This document shows, in pieces, positions 1-7,641 of a stretch of DNA of 24,382 nucleotides (positions are counted from its first letter, which is position 1; the number at the start of each line of letters is the position of its first letter). Source of the stretch: OMOG01 sp041485845. GTDB lineage: Bacteria; Acidobacteriota; Terriglobia; Bryobacterales; Bryobacteraceae. The notes below the pieces were generated by a model that ran no database searches, was not told the origin of the DNA, and worked only from the letters and a program-made list of their open reading frames with translations. The stretch covers positions 1 through 24,382 of the forward strand of contig JBGPKH010000051.1 of NCBI GenBank assembly GCA_041485845.1. The letters run 5' to 3'. The translations under genes were made by a program, and so were the position numbers.

Positions 1-1
1 G

Positions 2-787
2 AATCCGCATTATAGAAGCATTGCATCGGGAAAGGAAACGCCCGAGCGAACCGGCTGTGAAGGCTGTCACGGCCCGGCCCAAGCGCACGTGGAGGCGCGC
101 GGCGGCAAAACCTCCATCCCGCATGCGTTTTCGCTGATGGAGCCGAAGCAGGTTCTGGACGATTGCCTGGGCTGCCACGCGCGCGATTTCTCCCGCGCCA
201 ATATCCGCCGTTCGGAGCACACGCTGAACGACGTCGCCTGCACCAGTTGCCATTCCATCCACCACTCTCCCACGCCCAAGTACCTGCTCGCCAAGACCCA
301 GAAGGACCTCTGCTACTCGTGCCACGCTACTGTCCGCGCACAGTTCGATATGCCCTCGAAGCATCGCGTCAACGAGGGCTTCATGCAGTGTACCGACTGC
401 CACAATCCGCACGGCGCGTTCGCCCCCACATGGGGCATGGCGCAGCGCCCGCGCATGGTGGACCAGGCGGTGACCAACGAGGAGCCGTGCCTCAAGTGCC
501 ACGTCGATAAGCGCGGCCCATTCGCCTACGAGCATCCGCCGGTGCGGGTCGAAGGCTGTGAAGCCTGCCACAATCCGCACGGCTCCATGAACGCCAAGCT
601 GCTGCGGCGGCCGGTGGTCTTCACCGTCTGCCTGGAGTGCCACAACGGAAGCGCTTCCGGCACGCGCGCCCAGGGCGTCGATCTGCAATCGGCGCGCCAC
701 AACCTGCTCGACCCCAAGTTTCAGAAATGCGTCACCTGCCACGTTCGCTTGCACGGGTCGAATGCCGACCAGTATTTCCTGAGATAA
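2..787 (+). CDS. DmsE-like multihaem c-type cytochrome (5' truncated by window edge)
   Basis: The reading frame is open from base 2, so the N-terminus lies outside the window. Nine CxxCH haem-binding motifs are visible in order: CEGCH, CLGCH, CTSCH, CYSCH, CTDCH, CLKCH, CEACH, CLECH and CVTCH. The spacing and the repeated CHNPHG segments resemble the DmsE/MtrA decahaem family; a tenth motif would lie upstream. Proteins of this family are periplasmic electron carriers that plug into an outer-membrane barrel and pass electrons across the outer membrane. The next gene, 5 bases downstream on the same strand, encodes such a barrel, which supports the call. What is seen is the haem motifs and the pairing. 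The electron donor or acceptor cannot be read from this fragment, and no DMSO reductase subunit is in view. Confidence 0.9.
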   Translation, partial: NPHYRSIASGKETPERTGCEGCHGPAQAHVEARGGKTSIPHAFSLMEPKQVLDDCLGCHARDFSRANIRRSEHTLNDVACTSCHSIHHSPTPKYLLAKTQKDLCYSCHATVRAQFDMPSKHRVNEGFMQCTDCHNPHGAFAPTWGMAQRPRMVDQAVTNEEPCLKCHVDKRGPFAYEHPPVRVEGCEACHNPHGSMNAKLLRRPVVFTVCLECHNGSASGTRAQGVDLQSARHNLLDPKFQKCVTCHVRLHGSNADQYFLR

Positions 788-792
788 CCGCC

Positions 793-2826
793 ATGCTGAA
801 GCCATTCTTCTACACACTGGCCCTCATCGGCACTCTGCAGGCACAGCAGGTGGTGGCCCCCACGACGGAGCAGGTCGGCTCCGCGCGCGGCACGAACAAG
901 GGGGACTACAACGTCATGCAATCCTTCGAGCTGGGATACCGCTTCAAGTCGGTGCACGGCAATGAGGGCATGTACCGCAGCGTGGACAACTACGGCAACG
1001 GCATCCGCCTGCTGGGGAGCAACCTCTCGGTGAATTCGAAGGACGGCCACGGCCGCTATTTCGACGAGATTCTGCTCAACACGCTGGGGCTGGGCAACGA
1101 CAACTATCAGGCCGCCGTGCTGCGCATGCAGAAGAACGGGCTCTACCGCTACGACATCACCTGGAGGTTGAATGCCTACTACAATCCGGGTTTGACCGTG
1201 GCCGGTGGCCTCCACCTGAAGGACAACATCCGCCGCTTGCAGGATCACGACATCACGCTGCTGCCCCAGTCGAAGATCCGGTTCCGCCTGGGCTACAGCC
1301 GCAACACCGAGGACGGTCCCGCGCTCTCCACCGCGCAGGAGTTCGACCCCAACGGCGCCGGTCTGCCGGTCTTCACCGACGTGCGCCGCCAGTGGAACGA
1401 GTACCGGCTGGGCTCGGACCTCGATCTCGGCGGCTTCAAGCTCACCGTGATGCGGCGTTGGGATTTTTTCAAGGACGACACGCCGGCCACCTCGGCCGGA
1501 GTGATTCCCGTCTCAACCATCACCGGAACGGCGACCGATCAGACCGTGCTCAGCCAGTTCCGGCGCTCGGAGCCGGTCCATGGCGCGAATCCCGGCTGGC
1601 TGGGCAATCTGTTCATCAGGCGCAAGCTCTGGGGCGTGAACGCGCGCCTCACTTATGTGAGCGGGCGCCGCGACTTTGCTTTGACGGAATCGGCTGTGGG
1701 GACGGGGCAGTTCGGCGGCACGGCCAATCGTCAGATCGTAGTGGGCGGCAATGCCAAACGTCCGGACCTGGCCGGCGATTTCAACCTCAGCCTGTTTCCA
1801 TCCGAGCGACTGACTGTCGTCAATAACACGTCCATTGTCAGTAACCGCATCGACGGTAACTCCACTTACTCCGAGGTTGTCACCGGGCTCAATTTCGGCG
1901 CCACTGTGTATTTCCGATATCTGGGAATCCGCACAGTCGGCAACTCTACCGATGTGAACTATCGTGTGCGGAACTGGATCGGCTTGTACGCCGGATACCA
2001 TTATTCCGACAGGCTGATTCGCACCATCGACGGCTTCGACATCCCGGCGTTTGCCGGCTCGACGGAGAACGATGTTTACCGGGTGAGCAACCACCTGCAC
2101 ACCGCCAGGGCGGGTGTGCGGGTTCGTCCCTGGAAGCCGCTGACCTTCAACCTCGAAGGTGAATTGGGCCGCGCCAACTTCCCGCTGACTCCGGTCAGCG
2201 ACAAGCGTTATCACTCGGTCAACGGGCGCGCTCAATACCGCGCGAGGAAGCTCCAACTCTCGACCTCATATCGCCAGGTATACAATCTGAACGCGCCGTT
2301 TGTCTTTTCGACTTTCAACTCGCATTCGCGCCAATCGAGCGCGAACGCATCCTGGGCGCCCAAGGACTGGGTCAGCGTGGACGCGAGCTATACCAAGCTG
2401 CATCTCGATACGCGCGCGGGAATCGCCTTCTTTGCCGGCGCCGGGATCCGCCCCACTTTGCAGTCCGCGTTCCCCTCGTATTACACCAGCAACATTCACG
2501 CCGCCAACCTGTCGGCTCGCTTCGCCATCCGCAAGCGCGCGGATCTGTACGTGGGTTACAGCATCACGAAGGATACCGGTGACGGGCGTAGTACGTCGGT
2601 GCCCGCCGGCGTGACCAGCCCGGTTGCCGCGCTGCTCGACTCGGTCCAGACCTTCCCGCTGACCTACCAGTCGCCGCTGGCGCGGCTTTCGATTCGCATT
2701 TCGCCCAAGGTGCGCTGGAACCTCGGCTGGCAGTTCTACAGTTACGGCGAAGACTTCCACATGTTCGGGTACAAGCAGAACTACGACGCGCATACCGGTT
2801 ATACGAGCGTGCTGTGGTCGTTTTGA
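793..2826 (+). CDS. MtrB/PioB (DmsF-like) outer-membrane beta-barrel protein
   Basis: 677 residues from the ATG at 793. The frame stays open further upstream, but only across the cytochrome gene, and the ATG at 793 gives a short signal peptide (MLKPFFYTLALIGTLQAQ) directly after the cytochrome stop. The mature protein is a long series of alternating aromatic/polar stretches typical of a large porin and ends in an aromatic residue (final residues LWSF), the usual outer-membrane signature. Size and position match the MtrB/PioB/DmsF family, whose barrels of about 26 strands sheathe a decahaem cytochrome. No CxxC pair is seen near the N-terminus, unlike Shewanella MtrB. It almost certainly forms a two-gene operon with the cytochrome. 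Direction of electron flow (metal or humic reduction, or DMSO-like acceptors) is not determinable here. Confidence 0.85.
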   Translation: MLKPFFYTLALIGTLQAQQVVAPTTEQVGSARGTNKGDYNVMQSFELGYRFKSVHGNEGMYRSVDNYGNGIRLLGSNLSVNSKDGHGRYFDEILLNTLGLGNDNYQAAVLRMQKNGLYRYDITWRLNAYYNPGLTVAGGLHLKDNIRRLQDHDITLLPQSKIRFRLGYSRNTEDGPALSTAQEFDPNGAGLPVFTDVRRQWNEYRLGSDLDLGGFKLTVMRRWDFFKDDTPATSAGVIPVSTITGTATDQTVLSQFRRSEPVHGANPGWLGNLFIRRKLWGVNARLTYVSGRRDFALTESAVGTGQFGGTANRQIVVGGNAKRPDLAGDFNLSLFPSERLTVVNNTSIVSNRIDGNSTYSEVVTGLNFGATVYFRYLGIRTVGNSTDVNYRVRNWIGLYAGYHYSDRLIRTIDGFDIPAFAGSTENDVYRVSNHLHTARAGVRVRPWKPLTFNLEGELGRANFPLTPVSDKRYHSVNGRAQYRARKLQLSTSYRQVYNLNAPFVFSTFNSHSRQSSANASWAPKDWVSVDASYTKLHLDTRAGIAFFAGAGIRPTLQSAFPSYYTSNIHAANLSARFAIRKRADLYVGYSITKDTGDGRSTSVPAGVTSPVAALLDSVQTFPLTYQSPLARLSIRISPKVRWNLGWQFYSYGEDFHMFGYKQNYDAHTGYTSVLWSF

Positions 2827-2828
2827 GC

Positions 2829-2857
2829 GGGGGCCGGGGGCCAGGGGCCGGGGGGAC
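2829..2857. repeat. GGGGCC-rich tandem tract
   Basis: Directly after the porin stop codon three imperfect GGGGGCC/AGGGGCC units occur in tandem. This is a low-complexity G-rich stretch that could form a G-quadruplex or slow polymerase, but no hairpin-plus-U-tract terminator is visible. Confidence 0.5.
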
Positions 2858-3021
2858 CTTCGGCCGGCTCGCCTGGACTCCTGGCCGCAAGTGAGATAAT
2901 GGCAAGGATGGCGATGAAACTGACTGCTGTTTACGCCGTATCGATTCCGCTCTGCGGTAATCCCTCAGGCGTCACGGAAAAATAACTTGGTCCGATGGCG
3001 CGATTTTGACGCGGAGACGCG

Positions 3022-3061
3022 GGCCCCGCAGGGGCCACTCGTTCGGGGCACAGTCCCCGAA
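3022..3061. other. Two adjacent GC-rich hairpins in intergenic region
   Basis: GGCCCC (3022-3027) pairs with GGGGCC (3031-3036) over a 3-base loop. TTCGGGG (3042-3048) pairs with CCCCGAA (3055-3061) over a 6-base loop. They stand 5 bases apart. The second is followed by only three further A residues on the plus strand, and by no U-tract on either strand, so neither is a convincing intrinsic terminator. They may be part of a structured RNA or a degenerate repeat element. Confidence 0.55.
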
Positions 3062-3136
3062 AAAGCCTAGACCGATATGAACGGAACAGGCCGATCCCAC
3101 CAATCGCCCAGTCCTTCCCGATTTTCAAAAAGGAGA

Positions 3137-3169
3137 TCTGTAACTTTCCCGAATCCAACAGCTTACAGA
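3137..3169. other. 7-bp inverted repeat
   Basis: TCTGTAA at 3137-3143 is the exact reverse complement of TTACAGA at 3163-3169, with 19 bases between. It lies in the 1-kb stretch between the porin and the M16 gene. A T8 run follows at 3222-3229, which is too far away to make this a standard terminator. Confidence 0.4.
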
Positions 3170-3335
3170 GATCGACGACTTTTTCGCCCTGATCGATTTT
3201 CCGGGTCACTCCCATTCCGCCTTTTTTTTCGCGCCACCTTTTGCTGATTCCAAAGCCACTTACCCTTACGAACCGGCTGCCGTGCGCCCGGCGGCGGCAT
3301 GTCGTCCTGCTACATATGAATCAGGAGGAGAATTA

Positions 3336-3392
3336 GTGCCCACCCGCTCCCCGCGTCGGCACTCTCCAAGGTCCCCCAAAAGGAGTTCATAA
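3336..3392 (+). CDS. Possible 18-residue basic leader peptide
   Basis: A GTG codon at 3336 is preceded by a full AGGAGG (3323-3328) with 7-base spacing. The 18-codon frame encodes a peptide rich in Arg, Ser and Pro (MPTRSPRRHSPRSPKRSS). Its TAA stop shares one base with the ATG of the next small ORF (TAATG), a classical layout for translational coupling. I recognise no family. The strong ribosome binding site is the main evidence; composition is not diagnostic at this length, and the surrounding DNA is rich in inverted repeats, so it could equally be non-coding. Confidence 0.3.
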   Translation: MPTRSPRRHSPRSPKRSS

Positions 3393-3637
3393 TGAACCGA
3401 ACCGACCTCGCTCGAAAAAGGGCCACTGCTCGCTCCCGGCAAACTCGTCTCGCAACCGGCAAAACCAGTCCCGGCTCTACCCGTATCCGACCAGAAACCC
3501 ATCACTTACACGAGCGCACCCGCATCCGCAACCATCGGGAGGCGCATCTTCGCCAAAAACCCCTCCAGATGCGCCTCCCAATTTCGAGCCGTCCCTGCAA
3601 CCTAAAGAAACAAAGTAGCTTACAGCACCAAGAATAA
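3392..3637 (+). CDS. Possible small basic protein, 81 residues, unknown
   Basis: ATG at 3392 with AGGAG (3381-3385) at 6-base spacing. The product would be strongly basic (many Arg, Lys and His, few acidic residues), with no membrane segment, no Cys motif and no family I recognise. Two points count against it: codon third positions are less GC-rich than in the surrounding genes, and the frame runs straight through a perfect 13-bp inverted repeat (3537-3579). The ribosome binding site and coupling to the short upstream ORF count for it. A structured RNA with chance start sites is the main alternative. Confidence 0.3.
   Translation: MNRTDLARKRATARSRQTRLATGKTSPGSTRIRPETHHLHERTRIRNHREAHLRQKPLQMRLPISSRPCNLKKQSSLQHQE
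3537..3579. other. Perfect 13-bp inverted repeat (strong hairpin)
   Basis: GGGAGGCGCATCT at 3537-3549 is exactly complementary to AGATGCGCCTCCC at 3567-3579, with a 17-base spacer. It would form a very stable hairpin in RNA from either strand. There is no T-tract after the plus-strand arm. It is the strongest single inverted repeat in the 1-kb region and suggests a structured RNA or mobile-element remnant rather than a protein gene. Confidence 0.7.
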
Positions 3638-3692
3638 TAACTCGACACACGCTCCGTCGATGCGCCCCCCTCATGGCAGGATCGCTGCTAAA

Positions 3693-3712
3693 ACCGCTCA
3701 ACTTTGAGCGGT
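3693..3712. promoter_or_regulatory. Palindromic operator-like site, copy 1
   Basis: ACCGCTCA-N4-TGAGCGGT, a perfect 8-bp half-site palindrome. The same half-site with the same 4-base spacer recurs at 3757-3776. The left flanks are also identical over 11 bases (AAAACCGCTCA at 3690-3700 and 3754-3764). Two equal palindromes ahead of a gene suggest binding sites for a dimeric regulator of the M16 peptidase, although they can also be drawn as RNA hairpins. Confidence 0.5.
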
Positions 3713-3756
3713 CGTCGGTCGTTAAACCATTGATTCCCTGGGATCGCCTTTCGAAA

Positions 3757-3776
3757 ACCGCTCATCCGTGAGCAGT
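3757..3776. promoter_or_regulatory. Palindromic operator-like site, copy 2
   Basis: ACCGCTCA-N4-TGAGCAGT: the same site as at 3693-3712 with one change in the right half. The flanks extend the pairing (AAAAC at 3754-3758 with GTTTT at 3775-3779). Centre-to-centre distance to copy 1 is 64 bp, about six helical turns, which puts both on one face of the DNA. It ends 64 bases before the M16 start codon. Confidence 0.5.
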
Positions 3777-3840
3777 TTTGTCCCGAGGATGCAGTTTCCG
3801 TAACCCCTGAAGAGCATCCCGCGCCTTGTGAGAGAATCTT

Positions 3841-6696
3841 ATGAATTTTCGATCCTTGTCCGCCGCACCCGCGATCCTGTTGATGCTGGGAACCTGCGGT
3901 CTCGCCCAGACCTTGCCGCCGGGCGTCCAGAAGAAGGCCTCGGTGGGAGGCATCACCGAGTATCAGTACTCCAACGGATTGCGCGTCCTGCTGTATCCCG
4001 ATCAGGCCAATCCCAAGGTCACCATCAACGTCACCTACCTGGTCGGATCCCGGCACGAAGGCTACGGCGAAACCGGCATGGCGCACCTGCTCGAGCACAT
4101 GGACTTCATCGAGACCACCAACGGCCGGCAGATCAAGAACGAAATCGTCTCCAAGGGCGCGGCCTGGAACGGCACCACCTCCTACGACCGCACCAACTAC
4201 TATGAAACCGTACCGGCCACCGACGAGAACCTCACTTGGGCCCTCGGCCTCGAAGCCGATCGCATGGTCAACGTCAAGTTCACCAAGCAGTTGCTCGACA
4301 CCGAAATGACCGTGGTCCGCAACGAATTCGAGCGCGGCGAGAACAGCCCGCAGAGCATTCTCCGCGAGCGCGTCGAGGCCACGGCCTTCCTGTGGCACAA
4401 CTACGGCAAGTCCACCATCGGCTCGAAGGACGACCTCGAAAAGGTTCCCGTCGAGCGCCTCGCCGCGTTCTATCGGAAGTATTACCAGCCGGACAACGCC
4501 GTGGTGGTGATCACCGGCCGTCTCGACGAGTCCAGGACTTTGCAGATCGTGGCCGCCACCATGGGCGGGATTCCGCGGCCCACGCGCCCGCTCGATCAGA
4601 CTTACACGGTCGAACCGGCCCAGGACGGCGAGCGCTTCGTCGAGCTGCGCCGTGTCGGCCAGGGACAGCAGGTCATCGTGGCGTTCCACGGCCCCGCGGC
4701 CGGGCACCCCGACGCGGCGACCCTGCAAGTCCTGGCCGGCGTCATGAATGGTGGCGGTGGCGGCGGTCGCGGCGGTCGCGGCGGCCGAGGCGGTGGCGGT
4801 GGCAGCGAGGGCCGTCTCTACAAGGCCCTGGTCGAGACCAAAAAGGCCGAATCGGCCAACATGGGAGCTTCGCAATTGCACGATCCCGGCCTGATCACTG
4901 CGTCCGCTTCATTGAATAAGGATCAGTCTCTGGATGAGGTCCGCAAAATCCTCATTCAGACCCTCGACGAAATCGTCAACAATCCGCCCACTAAGGCGGA
5001 GGTCGATCGCGTCACCGCCGGGATGCTCCGCAACCTGGAAAACAGTCTCTCCGATCCGCAATCCATCGCCACCGGCGCGCTCAATACCGCCATCGCCCAG
5101 GGTGACTGGCGTCTCATGTTTCTCCAGCACGACCGGCTCAAGGATGTCAGTCCCACTGACTTGGTTCGTGTCGCGAAGGCGTACTTCAAGCCCTCCAACC
5201 GCACCGTCGGCTACTACATTCCGGACGCCGCCCCCGACCGCACCGTGGTTCCCGCGACGCCGGATCTCTCGGCCTTGTTGAAAGACTATAAGAGCACCGT
5301 CAGCATCTCGCACGGCGAAGCCTTCGACCCCACCCCGGCCAATATCGAAAGCCGCGTGCTGCGCAGCAAGCTGGCCAACGGCATGAAGGTCGTGATGCTG
5401 CCGAAGAAGACCGGGAACGATATCGTCTCGGCCGTGATCGAGCTGCGCTTCGGCGACCGCACCACACTTGCCGGCAAGAACCCCGCGGCGCAGTTTGCCG
5501 GCAGTCTCATGGGCGCCGGCACGAAAAACAAGACCCGCCAGCAGCTCGCCGACGAGATGCAGAAGCTGAACGCCCGCATCACCGTGAGCGGCGGTGGCGG
5601 CGGCGGACTCGGTGGACGCGGTGGTGGCGGTGGACGCGGCGGATTTGGCGGCGGCGGCGGTATCTCCGGCGCCAGCGCCAACATCCTGGTCCCCGCCGCG
5701 AATTTCCCGGCCGCCATGCGCCTGGCCGTCGAAATGTTGAAGGAGCCGGCCTACCCGGCGCCCGATTTCGACCGTGTGCTCGCGCAACGCATCAAGGTCC
5801 TCGAGGTCGCTCCCACCGAACCCACGCAACTCGCTACCGAGACGTTGCAGCGCCATCTCAGTCCGTGGGTGAAGGGCGACGTTCTCTACAATGCCCCGCG
5901 CGAAGAGCAGCTCGCCGAGTTGAAGAAGGTCACGCTCGACGACGTCCGGAAGTTCCACGACCAGTTCTACGGCGCCAACTACGGCGTGTTCGCAGTCGTC
6001 GGGCCGGTGGACCAGGCCGCGGTGCGGAAGGTCGCCGCGGAGTTGCTGGGCAACTGGAGCACGTCGATGGCGTACAAGCCCATCGCCGCCGCCTACAAGA
6101 AACCGCCCGCGCCCATTAACCGGAAGATCGAGACTCCCGACAAGGCCAACGCCCAGTTCGAAGCGGGCGTGCGCTTCCAACTGTCGGAAGAGGATCCCGG
6201 CTATCCCGCGATGCTCCTGGCCGGGTACATGTTCGGCGGCCCCATCACCTCTCACGTCTCGGACCGCATCCGCAACCGCGAAGGACTCAGCTACGGCGCC
6301 AACGCGCGCGTGGCCATTCCCGCGGAAGGCGATTCCGCCATGCTCTCCGGCACCGTCAGCCTGAATCCGATGAACGGTCCCAAGGTGGAATTCAGCTTCA
6401 AAGACGAGCTGGCGAAGACGCTGAAGGAAGGTTTCAGCGCCGCGGAAGTCGCCGCCGCCAAAAAGGCGTACCTCGATTCGCGCATGGTCTCGCGCTCCAC
6501 CGATGCCGCCCTTCTGAACGCGCTGGCCTCGCACGAGCAGGAGAACCGCACCATGAAGTGGGACGAGCAACTGGAGCAGAAGATCCAGGCGCTCACTCCC
6601 GAACAGATCGGCGCGGCCTTCCGCAAACACATCGATCCGGCAGCTCTCTCGATCGTCAAAGCCGGCGACTTCAAAACCGCCGGAGTGTATCGGTAG
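3841..6696 (+). CDS. M16 family zinc metallopeptidase, two tandem M16 units
   Basis: 951 residues. The N-terminus looks like a signal peptide (cleavage likely after about residue 22), so the enzyme probably acts in the periplasm on peptides or misfolded proteins. The first unit holds the inverted zinc motif HLLEH (residues 82-86) with a third ligand candidate Glu162, 76 residues after His86, as in pitrilysin-type enzymes. The second unit lacks HxxEH, which is normal for the inactive partner half, and keeps the conserved R..GLSYG segment near the C-terminus. Both units carry a long glycine-rich insertion (residues about 304-321 and 584-607) that is unusual. GAGAG stands 7 bases before the ATG. 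Twin palindromes upstream may control it. The ROK kinase gene follows after 42 bases. Confidence 0.93.
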   Translation: MNFRSLSAAPAILLMLGTCGLAQTLPPGVQKKASVGGITEYQYSNGLRVLLYPDQANPKVTINVTYLVGSRHEGYGETGMAHLLEHMDFIETTNGRQIKNEIVSKGAAWNGTTSYDRTNYYETVPATDENLTWALGLEADRMVNVKFTKQLLDTEMTVVRNEFERGENSPQSILRERVEATAFLWHNYGKSTIGSKDDLEKVPVERLAAFYRKYYQPDNAVVVITGRLDESRTLQIVAATMGGIPRPTRPLDQTYTVEPAQDGERFVELRRVGQGQQVIVAFHGPAAGHPDAATLQVLAGVMNGGGGGGRGGRGGRGGGGGSEGRLYKALVETKKAESANMGASQLHDPGLITASASLNKDQSLDEVRKILIQTLDEIVNNPPTKAEVDRVTAGMLRNLENSLSDPQSIATGALNTAIAQGDWRLMFLQHDRLKDVSPTDLVRVAKAYFKPSNRTVGYYIPDAAPDRTVVPATPDLSALLKDYKSTVSISHGEAFDPTPANIESRVLRSKLANGMKVVMLPKKTGNDIVSAVIELRFGDRTTLAGKNPAAQFAGSLMGAGTKNKTRQQLADEMQKLNARITVSGGGGGGLGGRGGGGGRGGFGGGGGISGASANILVPAANFPAAMRLAVEMLKEPAYPAPDFDRVLAQRIKVLEVAPTEPTQLATETLQRHLSPWVKGDVLYNAPREEQLAELKKVTLDDVRKFHDQFYGANYGVFAVVGPVDQAAVRKVAAELLGNWSTSMAYKPIAAAYKKPPAPINRKIETPDKANAQFEAGVRFQLSEEDPGYPAMLLAGYMFGGPITSHVSDRIRNREGLSYGANARVAIPAEGDSAMLSGTVSLNPMNGPKVEFSFKDELAKTLKEGFSAAEVAAAKKAYLDSRMVSRSTDAALLNALASHEQENRTMKWDEQLEQKIQALTPEQIGAAFRKHIDPAALSIVKAGDFKTAGVYR

Positions 6697-6701
6697 GGTA
6701 G

Positions 6702-6729
6702 GACAGACGATCGGTTTTCGTCGTCTGTC
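6702..6729. other. 9-bp hairpin between M16 and ROK genes
   Basis: GACAGACGA (6702-6710) pairs exactly with TCGTCTGTC (6721-6729) over a 10-base loop. It fills most of the 42-base gap between the M16 stop and the ROK start. No U-tract follows, so it may be an RNA processing or stability element or a factor-assisted terminator. It also leaves little room for a promoter of the kinase gene. Confidence 0.6.
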
Positions 6730-6738
6730 ACTTACGAT

Positions 6739-7605
6739 ATGTTTCTCGCCATCGATATCGGAGGCACCAAGTTCACCGTAGCCGTTTTCGATCGGGATCG
6801 CATCGTCCGGCGGGAATCGCGAGCCACCGATGCCGCGGGAGGCCGCGACTGGATGCTCGCGCAGCTCCGCGAAATCCTCACGGCCTGGCGCCGCGACTTC
6901 ACCTTCGAACGCTGCGGCATTGGCTTCGGCGGCCCCGTAGACTTCGCCGCCCAGCGCGTCGTGCTCTCCACCCACGTGGGCGGCTGGCAAGACTTCGATC
7001 TCTGCGGTTTCGTACGCGACCTGACGGGCACCCCTGCCGTCATGGACAACGATGCCAACGTGGGCGCCATCGGTGAGGCTGAGTTCGGAGCGGGTAAGGG
7101 TTACTCCCCGCTTTTCTACATGACTCTCTCGACCGGCATCGGCGGCGGGATTTACGAGGACGGCCGCGTGTGGCGAGGTGCCGATTCCTATGGCGGCGAA
7201 ATCGGTCATCTGACCATTCGGCCCGAGGGTCCCGAGTGCCTGTGTGGCGCCCGCGGCTGCTTCGAACGGATGTGCTGCGGCCTGTGGCTCGAACGCGATT
7301 ATGGCAGGCCCGCCCGGGAGTTGATGCAGGACCCCGCGTTCGTGGAACGTTATGTCGTGGACTTGGCGCTCGGTCTGAAGGCCGCGATTATGCTGTTGAA
7401 TCCTCGCCGCATCGTCGTCGGAGGCGGCATCAGCAAGGCCGGCGACCGCCTGTTCGGTCCATTACGTACGGAGCTGCGGCGTCAGGTTACAACGTGGTCG
7501 TCCGCACGAATCGACGTGGCGCCAGCGGCTTTGGGCGATGACAGCGTACTCTACGGAGCCCTCGCGCTGTGCGCAATCGAACAGGAGTCACCCGGTATTT
7601 ATTGA
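6739..7605 (+). CDS. ROK family sugar kinase (glucokinase-like)
   Basis: 288 residues. The N-terminus has the ATP-binding DIGGTK motif (about residues 6-11). A second phosphate-binding segment, STGIGGG, and the ROK hallmark GGEIGH are followed by a zinc-binding cluster CLCGARGCFE, and VVGGGIS near the C-terminus completes the family pattern. Enzymes of this type phosphorylate hexoses such as glucose, N-acetylglucosamine or N-acetylmannosamine in the cytoplasm; ROK transcription repressors carry an N-terminal winged helix, which is absent here. The exact sugar cannot be read from sequence. There is no clear Shine-Dalgarno before the ATG. It is followed closely by a hybrid histidine kinase on the same strand, a functional link that is not obvious. 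Confidence 0.9.
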   Translation: MFLAIDIGGTKFTVAVFDRDRIVRRESRATDAAGGRDWMLAQLREILTAWRRDFTFERCGIGFGGPVDFAAQRVVLSTHVGGWQDFDLCGFVRDLTGTPAVMDNDANVGAIGEAEFGAGKGYSPLFYMTLSTGIGGGIYEDGRVWRGADSYGGEIGHLTIRPEGPECLCGARGCFERMCCGLWLERDYGRPARELMQDPAFVERYVVDLALGLKAAIMLLNPRRIVVGGGISKAGDRLFGPLRTELRRQVTTWSSARIDVAPAALGDDSVLYGALALCAIEQESPGIY

Positions 7606-7641
7606 GTGAGGGGTTAGCAATCGCTATGCTTGAGATGGTTC

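Noticed and set aside
2931..3215. 94-codon minus-strand frame in the intergenic region
   Set aside because: No recognisable motif, no properly spaced ribosome binding site, and it runs through two GC-rich hairpins.
3688..4881. 397-codon minus-strand frame over the M16 gene start
   Set aside because: Gly/Ala/Val-rich shadow of the plus-strand gene; no recognisable domain.
4909..7209. 766-codon open frame on the minus strand across the M16 and ROK genes
   Set aside because: It is antisense to two genes with intact catalytic motifs, shows no family motif, and its length follows from high GC at codon third positions.
7170..7541. 123-codon plus-strand frame inside the ROK gene
   Set aside because: Out-of-frame shadow of the kinase, Arg-rich and without motif.
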